64,000 nucleotides of DNA from Dictyobacter formicarum (GCF_016587435.1 NZ_BNJJ01000011.1:253118-317117), one strand, 5' to 3'; positions 1 through 9,804 are shown, counted from the first letter of the stretch. Program-made: numbers and translations. The notes: a model not told the origin generated them from the letters alone.

Positions 1-826
1 GCGCCTGTTCATATGGTAGAGAGATATTTACGCGCAGCACATCCTCACGCTCCCCACGATTAAGCGCCAGTACACGGTGGGGCACCAGCTTTGTTACGTT
101 CTCATTAAACTCATAGTACAGCCGATACACGCCATTGGGATCTTTCTCTGCTACCTTCTCAGGATCAGCCACACGTGCGCCAACGGCGGAATCCTTAAAG
201 AAAGAGGCACGCACAGAGCCACGAACATTGGCATCTTCAGCAATCATTTCTGCCACAATATCGCTGGCTCCTGCATAAGCTTCCAGACTGGTCTCGATCC
301 CTTTCTCGGCGTCCAGGAATGGCAATGCATGTTCTTCCAGTACCGCCTGCGCATCTCCCTTGATCTCTTGCTGGCGCAAAATAACTTCGGCCAGCGGAGC
401 AAGACCTTTTTCGCGCGCCACACTGGCACGCGTCTTGCGCTTGGGTCGATACGGAAGATAGAGATCTTCAACCTCTTGCAACGTCTTCGCCGCTTCAATC
501 ATCGCAGCCAGTTCAGGGGTCAGTTTGCCCTGGCCCTCAATCAAACGATGCACATCCAGCTTACGCTCAAATAGCGCCCGCAATGAGGCTGCTCGATCGG
601 CAATCGTCTGGATCTGCACCTCGTCCAGGCTACCTGTTACCTCTTTACGGTAACGTGCGATAAAAGGCGTCGTATTTCCCTCATCGATAAGGGTAATCGT
701 GCGAGCTATCTGTCCTGAACTAAGATGTAACTCGGCACCAAGTGTGCGGGCAATATCTTCAACCGACAACGCGGCAGTCGTTTCTGCCGTAGTTGCTACA
801 TGGTTTAGTGGTTCTTGAGTCGTCAA
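1..826 (-). CDS. tex: Tex-family RNA-binding transcription accessory protein (partial)
   Basis: Only the N-terminal 275 or so residues are present; the gene runs off the left edge. The translation shows the Tex N-terminal helical domain: a helix-turn-helix-like start (SVEDIARTLGAEL), then the conserved stretch around FIARYRKEVTGSLDEVQ and the motif LYLPYRPKRKTRA. Tex proteins bind nucleic acid through a C-terminal S1 domain, which lies outside the window, and affect transcription and RNA turnover in the cytoplasm. The start is taken as TTG at 826 because an in-frame stop lies directly upstream; a purine-rich GGGAAGG sits about 13 nt before it. No ATG is available in the first 70 codons. The family call is secure; the exact start is less so. 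Confidence 0.88.
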   Translation of the reverse strand, partial: MTTQEPLNHVATTAETTAALSVEDIARTLGAELHLSSGQIARTITLIDEGNTTPFIARYRKEVTGSLDEVQIQTIADRAASLRALFERKLDVHRLIEGQGKLTPELAAMIEAAKTLQEVEDLYLPYRPKRKTRASVAREKGLAPLAEVILRQQEIKGDAQAVLEEHALPFLDAEKGIETSLEAYAGASDIVAEMIAEDANVRGSVRASFFKDSAVGARVADPEKVAEKDPNGVYRLYYEFNENVTKLVPHRVLALNRGEREDVLRVNISLPYEQA

Positions 827-1009
827 TTATCTAAGCCTACCTTCCCTGAACAATAGAGAGGATCCTTCAGTGAAAATAAAAGTAAACGTTTCCTCCTGGC
901 ATAGGGATAACGTCTATCCAGTATAACATTTCGCACAGGTTGTTTCTACACTATGACTATGCGATCACCGTCCAGGCTTATTTTCTCTTTTATTATGCAA
1001 TGGAGATCT

Positions 1010-1070
1010 AAATATGTTCAGTTGAGTCAGTTTCCGAAGCACAAAGCATCCAGTCCAGCTGAACATATTT
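1010..1070 (-). terminator. 12-bp hairpin overlapping the end of the kinase gene
   Basis: Positions 1010-1021 pair perfectly with 1059-1070, leaving a loop of 37 nt. The inner arm touches the stop codon of the minus-strand kinase gene. There is no U-tract after it, so it may be an mRNA 3' stabiliser rather than an intrinsic terminator. The remaining 180 bases up to tex hold nothing I can identify. Confidence 0.35.
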
Positions 1071-2863
1071 TATATGCGCTGGGATTCTTGCCGATGGGCA
1101 TTGCCCCATAGACCACCTAGCCAGCCGAGAATCCAGGCTACAATCAGTCCGAGGAGCATTAGCAGGAGAAAATTGACAAAAGGCGTTTGTTTGGCCAACA
1201 AGGAAGGTACAATTGGCCAGTGCGGCTGCACAAAATTCCAGGCCTGTGAAAACAAAGCGTGAGGATCGTTCTGAGGGTTATAGGTAATTAAGGTTTGATA
1301 GCGTTGGGTGGCGCTGATCAACAAACCCAGCAATATACCCACCCAGAAAACAACTGTGCCCCAGATGCCTGTCCAATAGCCAGCCCAGGCTCCGCGAATC
1401 GAGCTACCTCCCCGGCGCGTGGTCATAAAACCAGAAAAGACATAGAAAAGGAAACCGAGCACCATGGCCAGGTAAAAATCTGCCGGTTCCTTCAGCGTTA
1501 ATACCATAATGGCTGCCAGACAACCCTGGATCAATCCCCATAAACAGCCCTGCCCCGAAGGGGTAGGCAATGGCCGATTCTGGGTCGCATAGGCACGAGC
1601 ACGCTTCTTCTGCTCCGCCGGGGACAAAGGAGGAGCCAGCGGCGCTGGATAAGGATAACCAGGTGCAGACGGCGCGGCTCCCATCTGGCCTTGACCTTGT
1701 GGAAAAGGGGAGTGACCTGGATAACTTACCTGCTGCTGTCCACCACTCCCATTATAACCATAGGATTGCTGTGGTGGCATGGATGAATATGGTCCCTGAT
1801 TATAGCCTTGAGGACCCGCCGCTGGCCGGGCCGGGATTACTGGTACCGGCGGCGTCACATTTGACGGTGAGCTGACTGCAACGGTTGGTTCATAGGGCGT
1901 GCCCGCATAACTCTGCACAGGTGGCGGAGAATTTAAAATTGGGCCCGCGGGGCCCATCTGGACAGAGATAGTTTGATCATTATAGGCATCAAATGATGGC
2001 TCACGCAAAATCTGGGCGAGCTCACCCATACTCTGAAAACGCTGATCCGCATGGAGCGATAGCGCCTTCAGCAAGACCCACTCCATCTTTGGTGAAATCG
2101 CTGGATTGAGCAGGCGTGGAGCAATCAGCTCATCACGCATACTACGGCTGGTGGCAACAGGAGGGAGGCGATTGGTCAACAGGATATACATGGTTGCTCC
2201 CAGCGAGTAGATATCTGATTGCGGTGATGTCTTGCCTATATATTGCTCCAGCGGACTAAACCCTTCACTCACAGCTCGCCCCAATGTCTGGGTGCTTGAA
2301 TGAGGATCATAAAGCTTGGTTAAACCAAAATCGAGCAAGACAGCAGTATTATTGGGCGTTAACACAATATTGCCAGGCTTGATGTCGCGATGCATAACCG
2401 GCGGACGGCGGCTATGTAGCTCTTGTAGCGCGTCCATCAACGGTAGCAGCCAGCTCAATACCTCCTGCTCACTACATGGGCCGCTTGATAACTGACCTGG
2501 AACCTGCTCACCAACCCTGCTACCAGGCACACGTGAACGCAACACCTGCAGCAAATTCTGTCCCTCAATCATCTGCATGATCAAGTAAAAACGTCCATTG
2601 GCTTCAAGGGCGTCATATACCTCTGGCAGATGGGGACTCCTCACAGTAAATAGAACACTCGCCTCCATCAAAGCCTGGCGACGAGCGGCGGGCGTTACGT
2701 CATAAGTTTCCTTAATCGCGCAAGGGCGATTCTTTTCGCTCGTATCAACCCCGCTATAGACCGCACCGAAGCCACCTTGATTAATCAGATTGCCAATAAT
2801 ATAGTGGCCCCCGATAAGAGTTCCTGGTGTTAATGCGACTGGTAAGCTCATGACCGAGCACAT
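1070..2863 (-). CDS. Ser/Thr protein kinase with C-terminal membrane segments
   Basis: This is a Hanks-type kinase of about 597 residues. The kinase domain covers roughly residues 18-290: Gly-rich loop GQGGFGAVYSG-like (NQGGFGAVYSG), ATP-binding lysine in CAIKE (about K51), catalytic loop HRDIKPGN (about 158-165) and DFG (about 178). A Pro/Gln/Tyr/Gly-rich linker of about 130 residues follows, then three to four hydrophobic segments in the last 150 residues. This places the kinase in the cytoplasm and the tail in the membrane. The start is set at ATG 2863, with GGAAAG about 8 nt upstream; GTG 2878 and ATG 2851 are alternatives. No PASTA or other sensor domain is seen, so the input signal is unknown. 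Confidence 0.9.
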   Translation of the reverse strand: MCSVMSLPVALTPGTLIGGHYIIGNLINQGGFGAVYSGVDTSEKNRPCAIKETYDVTPAARRQALMEASVLFTVRSPHLPEVYDALEANGRFYLIMQMIEGQNLLQVLRSRVPGSRVGEQVPGQLSSGPCSEQEVLSWLLPLMDALQELHSRRPPVMHRDIKPGNIVLTPNNTAVLLDFGLTKLYDPHSSTQTLGRAVSEGFSPLEQYIGKTSPQSDIYSLGATMYILLTNRLPPVATSRSMRDELIAPRLLNPAISPKMEWVLLKALSLHADQRFQSMGELAQILREPSFDAYNDQTISVQMGPAGPILNSPPPVQSYAGTPYEPTVAVSSPSNVTPPVPVIPARPAAGPQGYNQGPYSSMPPQQSYGYNGSGGQQQVSYPGHSPFPQGQGQMGAAPSAPGYPYPAPLAPPLSPAEQKKRARAYATQNRPLPTPSGQGCLWGLIQGCLAAIMVLTLKEPADFYLAMVLGFLFYVFSGFMTTRRGGSSIRGAWAGYWTGIWGTVVFWVGILLGLLISATQRYQTLITYNPQNDPHALFSQAWNFVQPHWPIVPSLLAKQTPFVNFLLLMLLGLIVAWILGWLGGLWGNAHRQESQRI

Positions 2864-3291
2864 ACCTCTACTTTCCACAAGACATAAACTGGGATTGCAA
2901 CCAGATCAGAAATGTGCAACATATTTACGTTACAAAGCTACAGGCGGTTACAGTAAATATTTTCTCTGTTTAGCATTTGTGCCGGCAGCCCCAGCCATTA
3001 TCATAGCACACTATACATTAGCAGTGAATAATTTGCCCGTTTTCTTGATATTCTCCTGAATAACCAGAGCCGCGACGAGTTTAGCAGAAAAAATAGAGCC
3101 GCCCATGCAGATTCAGGAACGACAACTGGAATAACCAAACACACATTACTGTTCTCATGGGTATACTAAAAAAAGGGTAGAAACACTTCACGTAGCCAGG
3201 TGTGCAGACCTGTTGAGAACAGACAGGAAGCCGACACAGTAATAAACAGAGTAAACGTGGGTGGCAATCTTCAAAGAGAGGATGTTGTTGC
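2864..3291. other. Intergenic region between the divergent kinase and sigma factor genes
   Basis: About 430 bases, AT-rich, with no convincing gene on either strand. The short open frames in it lack ribosome-binding sites and resemble nothing. The promoter of the sigma factor lies at its right edge. Confidence 0.5.
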
Positions 3292-3319
3292 TTGCAATAC
3301 CATATACGTATGATACAAT
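3292..3319 (+). promoter_or_regulatory. Candidate promoter of the sigma factor gene
   Basis: TTGCAA at 3292-3297 and TACAAT at 3314-3319 are separated by 16 nt. TGA directly before the -10 gives an extended -10 (TGN). The start codon follows about 54 nt later. This is a housekeeping-type promoter by match; activity is inferred. Confidence 0.6.
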
Positions 3320-3372
3320 AAGCCAAGACTGAACTGATCTACGTACATGTTGCAGGAGAAGAGAGCAAGCAC

Positions 3373-4296
3373 TTGGAACGAAATGTGATGTTTAACGCAG
3401 AACGCGACCGTGATAAGGCGGCTGAACCTGAACGCGAAAATGTAGCGGAAGCTGATATCAGTAACCTGGCACAAAGCGATAGCTTACGCCTCTATCTTCG
3501 TGAGATTTCACGCATCCCTCTGCTCTCTGCAGCAAGCGAGTCGCGCCTTGCAGAGAGAGCGGAGCAAGGCGATAAGGATGCAAGAAACCATCTCATCGAA
3601 GCGAATTTGCGTTTGGTTGTCAGTATTGCAAAAAAATATGTCGGACAGGGCCTTTCCCTGGAAGACCTTATCGGTGAGGGCAACATCGGTCTCATCAGGG
3701 CTGTTACCAAATTTGATTACCGCAAAGGGTTTCGTTTTTCTACCTATGCGACATGGTGGATTAAACAGGCCATCACGCGTGCCATCCTTGAAGGGACTCG
3801 CGTTGTGCGACTCCCTGTGTATATTATGGAAGAAGTGATGCGTGTTAAACGTACCACGCGCCAGCTATACCAGGAAATGGGACGCGAGCCAACTCCTGAG
3901 AGTATTGGTGAACGGCTCGGTATGACTGCAGAACGTGTGAGCGAATTGCTTATCTGGGCAGAAAAGGTCTTCTCACTCGATGCTCCTCTTTCAGAAGAAG
4001 AGGAAAATACCCTTGGCGATATCATCGAGGATATGCACGAGCGGGGTCCAACCGAAATCACTGATCAACAGTTATTACGTGAAGAAATTCGTAAAGTCCT
4101 TGGGCAACTTACAGTGCGAGAACGTCAGGTTATTGAATTGCGCTTCGGGCTCATCGATGACCATGACCATACACTGGAAGAAGTTGGCAAAAAACTAAAA
4201 GTTACTCGCGAACGTGTACGGCAGATCGAAGAGCGTGCGATTCGTAAATTACGACATCCGCAGGCTAGCAGGATCTTAAAAGATTATCTCGATTAA
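3373..4296 (+). CDS. Primary-type RNA polymerase sigma-70 factor (RpoD/SigA family)
   Basis: A 307-residue group 1/2 sigma factor. Region 1.2 begins with [17 protein letters not shown]. Region 2 holds [26 protein letters not shown] and the -10-binding [13 protein letters not shown]. Region 3 follows, and region 4 ends in [15 protein letters not shown] and the helix-turn-helix [20 protein letters not shown]. Region 1.1 is absent, so the protein is short for a primary sigma factor and could be the main or a stationary-phase group 2 factor. The start could be TTG 3373 or ATG 3388; neither has an ideal ribosome-binding site (GGAGA lies 14 nt before 3373). It is transcribed alone, with a promoter at 3292 and a terminator at 4319. 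Confidence 0.93.
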   Translation: MERNVMFNAERDRDKAAEPERENVAEADISNLAQSDSLRLYLREISRIPLLSAASESRLAERAEQGDKDARNHLIEANLRLVVSIAKKYVGQGLSLEDLIGEGNIGLIRAVTKFDYRKGFRFSTYATWWIKQAITRAILEGTRVVRLPVYIMEEVMRVKRTTRQLYQEMGREPTPESIGERLGMTAERVSELLIWAEKVFSLDAPLSEEEENTLGDIIEDMHERGPTEITDQQLLREEIRKVLGQLTVRERQVIELRFGLIDDHDHTLEEVGKKLKVTRERVRQIEERAIRKLRHPQASRILKDYLD

Positions 4297-4318
4297 ATAG
4301 TAGCAATAGAGGTATCGG

Positions 4319-4354
4319 GAGTGCAAGGCATAGCATGTCTTTGCACTCTTTTTT
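4319..4354 (+). terminator. Intrinsic terminator after the sigma factor
   Basis: GAGTGCAA (4319-4326) pairs with TTGCACTC (4341-4348), followed by a run of six T from 4349. It is placed 22 nt after the stop codon. Confidence 0.8.
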
Positions 4355-4356
4355 CT

Positions 4357-4811
4357 TTCATGATCAATGTCAGGCAAGAAACTCTAGACGCATGATGCAT
4401 TGGACCATAAAATAACATATGATAGAAGTAAATTAGCAACTCCTTCACCTTTAAATTATGTTATATAATCGTCTGTGTATGCAGCCACTAAGCTAATGGG
4501 GTGCGGCAAGGGGTATAGGTAACAATTGCTTTTACTATCCTGCCACTGGCTTGCAGTAAAGGACTTTCCAGAATGCACACAGACACAAAACATGCATCTT
4601 GCACGATAAAAGAGAGAAAAAATCACAGCTAAGGATTGCATGAACAAAGTACTTTTGGCATCAGCTACTCTAGAAGTAGGCATCATCCGTCTATTTCAAT
4701 AGAAATAGTTGTACCATGGGTAGCTAGGGGTTATTTGCTACAGCCGTAGAGACGTCGTCCATCGATACGGATGGACAATTCTTCATACCAGAAAGGAGAG
4801 CGACATTCGGC
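4357..4811. other. Intergenic leader region before the second kinase
   Basis: About 455 bases without a credible gene. It contains a perfect 7-bp inverted repeat, GTCCATC-N6-GATGGAC (4757-4776), just upstream of the ribosome-binding site AAGGAG (4793-4798). The repeat could be an operator or a leader hairpin. Confidence 0.4.
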
Positions 4812-4856
4812 ATGCTGATATATAACGGCTATTGCGTTTGTCGCAACCTATCATGA
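4812..4856 (+). CDS. Possible 14-codon leader peptide overlapping the kinase start
   Basis: ATG at 4812 opens a 14-codon frame (MLIYNGYCVCRNLS) that stops at TGA 4854-4856. The stop overlaps the kinase start ATG (4853-4855) in an ATGA arrangement. The only strong ribosome-binding site in the region, AAGGAG at 4793-4798, serves this small frame; the kinase ATG has none of its own. This suggests translational coupling, with ribosomes ending the leader and restarting on the kinase. Whether the peptide itself has a role is unknown; it has two cysteines and no known motif. Confidence 0.45.
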   Translation: MLIYNGYCVCRNLS

Positions 4857-6280
4857 ATGAACTGGCAGGGCAAATTCTTGGTGGATATTACCTGGAAGAG
4901 GAAGTTGGTCGGGGTGCGATGGGGGTTGTTTATCGTGCCAGGCAGCTGGCATTAGGGCGCGAAGTGGCCGTTAAAGTGCTCCCACAGGGCCTGGCACGCG
5001 ATGCATCCTATGTAGCTCGCTTTACTCGAGAAGCCCAGATTATTGCAGGTCTTAATCACCCCAATATTGTGCAGATCTATGATGCAGGACAACAGCAAAA
5101 ATTGCTCTATTTCGCGATGGAGTTCGTGCAAGGTCCAACCCTGGCCAGCCTTCTTCATTTAGATGGCGCGATTGCCCCTTATTTTGCCGTAGAATATGCA
5201 GCCCAGATCGCCGATGCGCTTGATGCTGCCTACCGGGAACGGAACGTCATTCATCGCGATATCAAGCCAGAAAATCTCATGCTCAATCGCTGGGGTAAAA
5301 TTAAAGTGATGGATTTCGGCCTGGCACGCGCTCCTGGATTGCAGGTGATTACGGTGGCGCGCACACTGGTTGGCAGCATCTATTACTCCTCTCCTGAACA
5401 GATCTGGGGCTATACTCTTGATAATCGTAGCGATATCTATGCCCTGGGTGTAGTACTCTATGAGATGGTGTGTGGACGACGTCCTTTCACCGGCCGGTCA
5501 ATGCCTGAAGTAACTCAGACTATTATTCAAGGTCAGCTTCAACCGCCACACATATATAATCCCACGCTGCCGGATGGGCTAGAACAGATCATCCTCAAGG
5601 CCCTGTCACGCGATCGCCATTATCGTTATCGCGAAGCTGGTATGATGGCCCAGGAACTACGTGAACTTCATCTGCAGCCGCCAAGGCATGGTTCTCGCAT
5701 GCCTCAATCACCGCGTGGCCTCCAGCAGAAGAAAATCTCTCAACCCCCAAAGCGACCACAAGCGGCCCTCCCTAACTATATGGCGGCTATAGAACAACAG
5801 CATACTCATCGAACGCCAGCGGTACATCCACAATCCACACAGAGCTTTGCACCCATTTCAGCACAAACTCAACGTATACAATCTACCCGAGGAGTCTCAT
5901 CGGTCTCCAACGGACCATCGCAGCCTGCGTCCAGGCAGACTGCTCGGGACATAGACAGATTATCCGTCAATCCACAACAGCCCGCTACACCTCCTCAGTC
6001 TACGCAGGGCTTTGCTCGTACGCCTGCGCAGAATCAGCAGCAACAGCCCGCTACACCTCCTCAGTCTAGCCGGGGTTTTTCCCGCCTGTCAGCCGAGCAG
6101 CAGCAGCCAGCACATGGAGTACCACCCACTCCTATTCTGCCAGCGGCCAAGATAGATAAACAAACGCAAGATCAAGAAAAGCATAGCAAGGGAACTCAGC
6201 TACCACATAAAGAGAAAGAGGAACCAGGCCTCAATCTCTGGGATCAACTGCATAAGTTGTTTAAAACGCCAGAGCGCTAA
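4853..6280 (+). CDS. PknB-type Ser/Thr protein kinase with Gln/Pro/Ser-rich tail
   Basis: A 475-residue kinase. The catalytic domain spans about residues 10-275: GRGAMGVVYRAR Gly-loop, lysine K41 in VAVKVL, HRDIKPEN at 134-141, DFG at 154. The remaining 200 residues are low-complexity and rich in Gln, Pro, Ser and Thr. They include a near-perfect tandem repeat, QQPATPPQSTQGF followed by QQPATPPQSSRGF, about 30 residues apart. No membrane segment is visible, so the protein is likely soluble. ATG 4853 is chosen because it matches the usual kinase N-terminus and overlaps the stop of the leader frame at 4812; TTG 4832 is possible. The neighbour downstream is a HEAT-repeat protein, a possible scaffold or substrate. 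Confidence 0.92.
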   Translation: MNELAGQILGGYYLEEEVGRGAMGVVYRARQLALGREVAVKVLPQGLARDASYVARFTREAQIIAGLNHPNIVQIYDAGQQQKLLYFAMEFVQGPTLASLLHLDGAIAPYFAVEYAAQIADALDAAYRERNVIHRDIKPENLMLNRWGKIKVMDFGLARAPGLQVITVARTLVGSIYYSSPEQIWGYTLDNRSDIYALGVVLYEMVCGRRPFTGRSMPEVTQTIIQGQLQPPHIYNPTLPDGLEQIILKALSRDRHYRYREAGMMAQELRELHLQPPRHGSRMPQSPRGLQQKKISQPPKRPQAALPNYMAAIEQQHTHRTPAVHPQSTQSFAPISAQTQRIQSTRGVSSVSNGPSQPASRQTARDIDRLSVNPQQPATPPQSTQGFARTPAQNQQQQPATPPQSSRGFSRLSAEQQQPAHGVPPTPILPAAKIDKQTQDQEKHSKGTQLPHKEKEEPGLNLWDQLHKLFKTPER

Positions 6281-6481
6281 CAGCTCAGAATAAAAGAGAA
6301 ATCAGAAAGGGCAGACGCACGTATACAAAAACGAAAATAATTTGGAAACCCGGTTACACTAATACAAGGCACCGTTCATAATACTTATTGGCGGTGCTAC
6401 ATGTGTTGATTTCTTGTATTTAAATAATGGCGACACCCAGACAACTAACAGTCAATGCAAAAGAAAGCGTATTTGTAGGCT

Positions 6482-8170
6482 ATGCAGCAAGAAAGCATCC
6501 AAGCAGCGCTCGCCCTCCTGCTGGGTCCTAAAACGGAATATCGCACACGTTTACGCGCCACACGCAGGCTCGCCAAACAAGGTTCTACTATCCTCCCCCT
6601 GGTTCTCAGTACCTTCAGCAATTATCCAGAAATTACCAGGCCTGCATGGCCCTGGTGGCCACCGCAGTATGAACACACCAGTCGCCTTTTGCTTCACTTG
6701 AGTCAACACGAAAAGATTAGTCTGGGAGAACTTTTGCATCACCCTATTTTAGGCGATGCTCCCGGGCCAGTATTATGGACCAGCATTATGGAGGCGGCCA
6801 GCCTGGTGCCACAGGAGGATAATGAAGAATTGCTTTGCCAGGGACTCCATACATCCTGGACCTCGGTTCGCTATGCAGCAGCCATGGCGCTGGCTACGCG
6901 TGCTAGAGCACATAGCCTGTATCCTTCTACCTGCACTATACTCCACCATCATCAAGGAGAGCACGAGGCATATCCCGTGCGCCTTACTGCCTCGTATGCT
7001 TTGTTAAATAACGGGGACCCGGCAGGACTGGAGGTGCTGATGTGCTTCTTATCAGCCGATGTGCCAGATGAAATACGGAAGGCAGCTACATTTATTCTGG
7101 CCACAGAGCGTCCATCGCAGCTTACCCCTGACCAGCAGGAACGACTTAGCACGCATTTGATTCAACTCTTGAGCGATGCTGATGTTGAAATTGCCCAGCA
7201 TGCAGCCCACGCGCTCAGCAAGATCGCTACATCTCAAACCATTTTGACGCTCTATCCATTGTTGGAGACAACAGATGAGCACATACAGATTATTATACTT
7301 ACAATCTTAGAAGAAATCGCGCAACGCGATAAAACACTCCGTCACCAAATGCGCCAGCACACGTTGACCATGCGACTATTACCTATGCTCAAGTCCATTC
7401 ATCCCGACCTGCGGCGGCAAGCCTGCTACACCCTGGCTGCCTGTGGAGGTGAATATGTGGCGGCGGTGTTCGGTACCATTGTGATGAATAGAGAGCATCC
7501 CGGGCAAGGAGAGGTTATCGAGTGTCTGCGCTGCTTCCACGGAGCTCTACGCACACCCCTACGAGGACACATTGTGCGCTGGCTACTCCGTGTTTTGACG
7601 ACGCCTGAGGAAAATCTACAGGTGACGGCACTGGACTCGCTGGCTCAGTTGCTCTGGCTGGCACGCAATAATGGCCGACAGGCAGCCTGGCAGGAGATCA
7701 GCCAGGAGATGGCGCAAAATGATACATTTAAATCTTTGCTCCATGAGCCCAGTCCACTCCTGAGACAACGTACGCTGGAATCATGCGCGGCCCTGGGCAA
7801 GTTCTTGCATACCACACCTGAGCTCCATCCGTACTTTCAATCGCTGTTGCTAGATGATAGTGATAGCGGCGTACGCGCCTGCGCCGCCTACGTTTGTGGC
7901 AAGGCAGGCGCGCGCTGGGCCATCCCCATCCTGCTACAGGCCCTGCTCGACACCGATGAACACGTAGCATCCACTGCTCTGCATGCGCTAGCAGAGATCA
8001 CCACCACTGAAGATACGGTCGTCGTCTATGCGCTCACTGAACTGACGCGCCTACAAGAAGATAGTATGCCAGCGATCCATAATCTGGCCCTTGAAGCACG
8101 CTCAATTCTCAAGAAATGGCAAAAAGCAGAACAGAACGAACGGCATAAGACGTTGCACGGTTTGAGCTAA
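6482..8170 (+). CDS. HEAT-repeat protein
   Basis: A 562-residue alpha-solenoid protein. Repeated helical pairs of about 30-40 residues are visible, for example around VRYAAAMALATRA, VRLTASYALLNNGD, VEIAQHAAHALSKIA, LRRQACYTLAACGG, VRACAAYVCGKAGA and VASTALHALAEITT. No signal peptide, membrane segment or enzyme motif is seen. HEAT solenoids mediate protein or nucleic-acid contacts, so a scaffolding role is the cautious reading. The start ATG 6482 lacks a clear ribosome-binding site. It lies 200 bases after the kinase gene, in the same direction, and 48 bases before the CcdA-type gene, so all may share a transcript. Confidence 0.82.
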   Translation: MQQESIQAALALLLGPKTEYRTRLRATRRLAKQGSTILPLVLSTFSNYPEITRPAWPWWPPQYEHTSRLLLHLSQHEKISLGELLHHPILGDAPGPVLWTSIMEAASLVPQEDNEELLCQGLHTSWTSVRYAAAMALATRARAHSLYPSTCTILHHHQGEHEAYPVRLTASYALLNNGDPAGLEVLMCFLSADVPDEIRKAATFILATERPSQLTPDQQERLSTHLIQLLSDADVEIAQHAAHALSKIATSQTILTLYPLLETTDEHIQIIILTILEEIAQRDKTLRHQMRQHTLTMRLLPMLKSIHPDLRRQACYTLAACGGEYVAAVFGTIVMNREHPGQGEVIECLRCFHGALRTPLRGHIVRWLLRVLTTPEENLQVTALDSLAQLLWLARNNGRQAAWQEISQEMAQNDTFKSLLHEPSPLLRQRTLESCAALGKFLHTTPELHPYFQSLLLDDSDSGVRACAAYVCGKAGARWAIPILLQALLDTDEHVASTALHALAEITTTEDTVVVYALTELTRLQEDSMPAIHNLALEARSILKKWQKAEQNERHKTLHGLS

Positions 8171-8218
8171 ACCCCTATACTATAAAGCAAAAAACAACAG
8201 AATGTTCAAGGAGCATGT

Positions 8219-8941
8219 ATGAATCCGACACAGATTAGCCTGGGCATAGCATTTATTGCAGGGTTGGCCTCATTTCTCTCTCCCTGCGTGCTGCCCCTGG
8301 TCCCTATCTATCTTGCTCAGTTAGTAGGACCCAGCGTTTACCAGGCGTCCAATACCCAACAAACCATCTCGACACGCCTGGCTACATTCCTGCATGCCGC
8401 GACCTTTGTTCTGGGCTTTACGATTGCTTTTGTTGCCCTGGGGGCCACCGCCAGCACATTGGGCAGTTTCTTACGCGATCATTTGACCATCCTACGCCAG
8501 GCTGGTGGCATCATTATGGTGCTCTTTGGACTACACCTGACCGGGCTGCTAAATATACCATTCCTCAATCAGCAGAAACGCATTACATTTATTCCAGAGC
8601 ATCCTGGCTATCCTGCCTCACTACTAATGGGACTGGTCTTTGGTATCGCCTGGACACCATGCATCACGCCTATTCTGGCAGGTATTTTGATCCTGGCCGC
8701 CAATACCACCACACTTCAACATGGAGTAGGGCTACTCCTGATCTATTCGTTAGGCCTGGGTGTTCCCTTCTTACTGTTAGGCCTGGGTGTCAATCAAATG
8801 AGCCGGGCACTCAAGTGGTTTAAGCCACATCTGAGCAAGATCGAGATTGGCACCGGTATATTGATGATGATCGTAGGCTGTATGATCTTCTTCAATGTAC
8901 TTACCTATATCAATTCACTCTTCAATACGGGCGTCAATTGA
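8219..8941 (+). CDS. ccdA: CcdA-type cytochrome c biogenesis / thiol-disulfide transmembrane protein
   Basis: A 240-residue integral membrane protein with about six transmembrane segments. The two conserved cysteine motifs of the family are present: SFLSPCVLPLVP near the N-terminus and WTPCITPILAG near residue 143. CcdA/DsbD-like proteins carry electrons across the membrane from cytoplasmic thioredoxin to extracytoplasmic partners for cytochrome c maturation or disulfide reduction. The start ATG 8219 follows AAGGAG with 6 nt spacing. No thioredoxin-like partner lies next to it. It sits 35 nt before the DUF2085 membrane protein, with which it is probably co-transcribed. Confidence 0.92.
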   Translation: MNPTQISLGIAFIAGLASFLSPCVLPLVPIYLAQLVGPSVYQASNTQQTISTRLATFLHAATFVLGFTIAFVALGATASTLGSFLRDHLTILRQAGGIIMVLFGLHLTGLLNIPFLNQQKRITFIPEHPGYPASLLMGLVFGIAWTPCITPILAGILILAANTTTLQHGVGLLLIYSLGLGVPFLLLGLGVNQMSRALKWFKPHLSKIEIGTGILMMIVGCMIFFNVLTYINSLFNTGVN

Positions 8942-8976
8942 TAGATCATGACTAAGATATGACCCGGGAGAAAGTT

Positions 8977-9804
8977 ATGGAGCATCAATGTAAACAGAAA
9001 ACGCCTGAAGCTGGTGCGCTGTCTCCCTGGCTCACTGGTCTGCTGACCTTACTCTACCTTGCGCTCCTGGCCGCCCTTGTGTGGTGGCCAGGAGCAACAT
9101 TGCTTGAGCGTTTACGCTGGCTGGATAGCGGTATCTGTGCTCAGCTTTTGACCCACTCGCTGTACCCGGGCGGAGAGAGATTGCCTCTGTGTTCACGCAA
9201 CACGGGGATCTACCTGGGCTTTTTTGTCACATTGATTATTTTGTATGCCAGAAAACGCGGACGCGCTCAGGCCCTTCCTGACAAATCTCTAGTTATTGCC
9301 CTCTGCGCGGGTATTCTTTTTCTGGCCGTCGATGGCATCAACTCATTACTCGTTGATCTGGGCTTATCGCATCTTTACCATCCGAACAACCTGTTGCGCC
9401 TGGCCAGCGGTCTATTGGCAGGCTTTGCTATGAGTGTTTTTGTGCTCCCGGTCATCAATGGGCTAATCTGGCGCTATGGCAATGCACAGCGCAGCTTACC
9501 AGCATGGACAGAGTTAAGCTGGTTTCTTCCTGCATTGCTCTTATGCTTCTGCGCCGCTGCATCCCAAAGTGGATTATTTCTCTACCCACTGGCAATACTG
9601 AGTTCCCTTGGCTTGCTCAGCGCCGTAGGTAGCATCAACCTCATCTTCTTCCTCTTGCTCAGTAAACGTGATGAGTCATTCACGCGCTACAAAGAGCTCA
9701 TCCCGATCTGCGGCCTCGCATTGTTGGCAGCCACAGGAGAATTACTTATACTGGCTCAGATCAAATTTTCCCTCTTTCAGGCTCTTGGAATTCCTCTCTC
9801 TTAA
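8977..9804 (+). CDS. DUF2085-type multipass membrane protein
   Basis: A 275-residue membrane protein with about seven hydrophobic segments. The family core is recognisable: a conserved cysteine/histidine segment (ICAQLLTHSLYPGGERLPLC followed by SRNTGIYLGFF) and then DGINSLL with NNLLRLASGLLAG. The function of DUF2085 proteins is not known. The start ATG 8977 has GGGAG 7 nt upstream; ATG 8959 is also in frame but has no site. The position after ccdA hints at a role in envelope redox or metal chemistry, which is inference only. Confidence 0.75.
   Translation: MEHQCKQKTPEAGALSPWLTGLLTLLYLALLAALVWWPGATLLERLRWLDSGICAQLLTHSLYPGGERLPLCSRNTGIYLGFFVTLIILYARKRGRAQALPDKSLVIALCAGILFLAVDGINSLLVDLGLSHLYHPNNLLRLASGLLAGFAMSVFVLPVINGLIWRYGNAQRSLPAWTELSWFLPALLLCFCAAASQSGLFLYPLAILSSLGLLSAVGSINLIFFLLLSKRDESFTRYKELIPICGLALLAATGELLILAQIKFSLFQALGIPLS

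Noticed and set aside
2850..3059. Small plus-strand frame before the sigma factor
   Set aside because: No ribosome-binding site and no conserved features.
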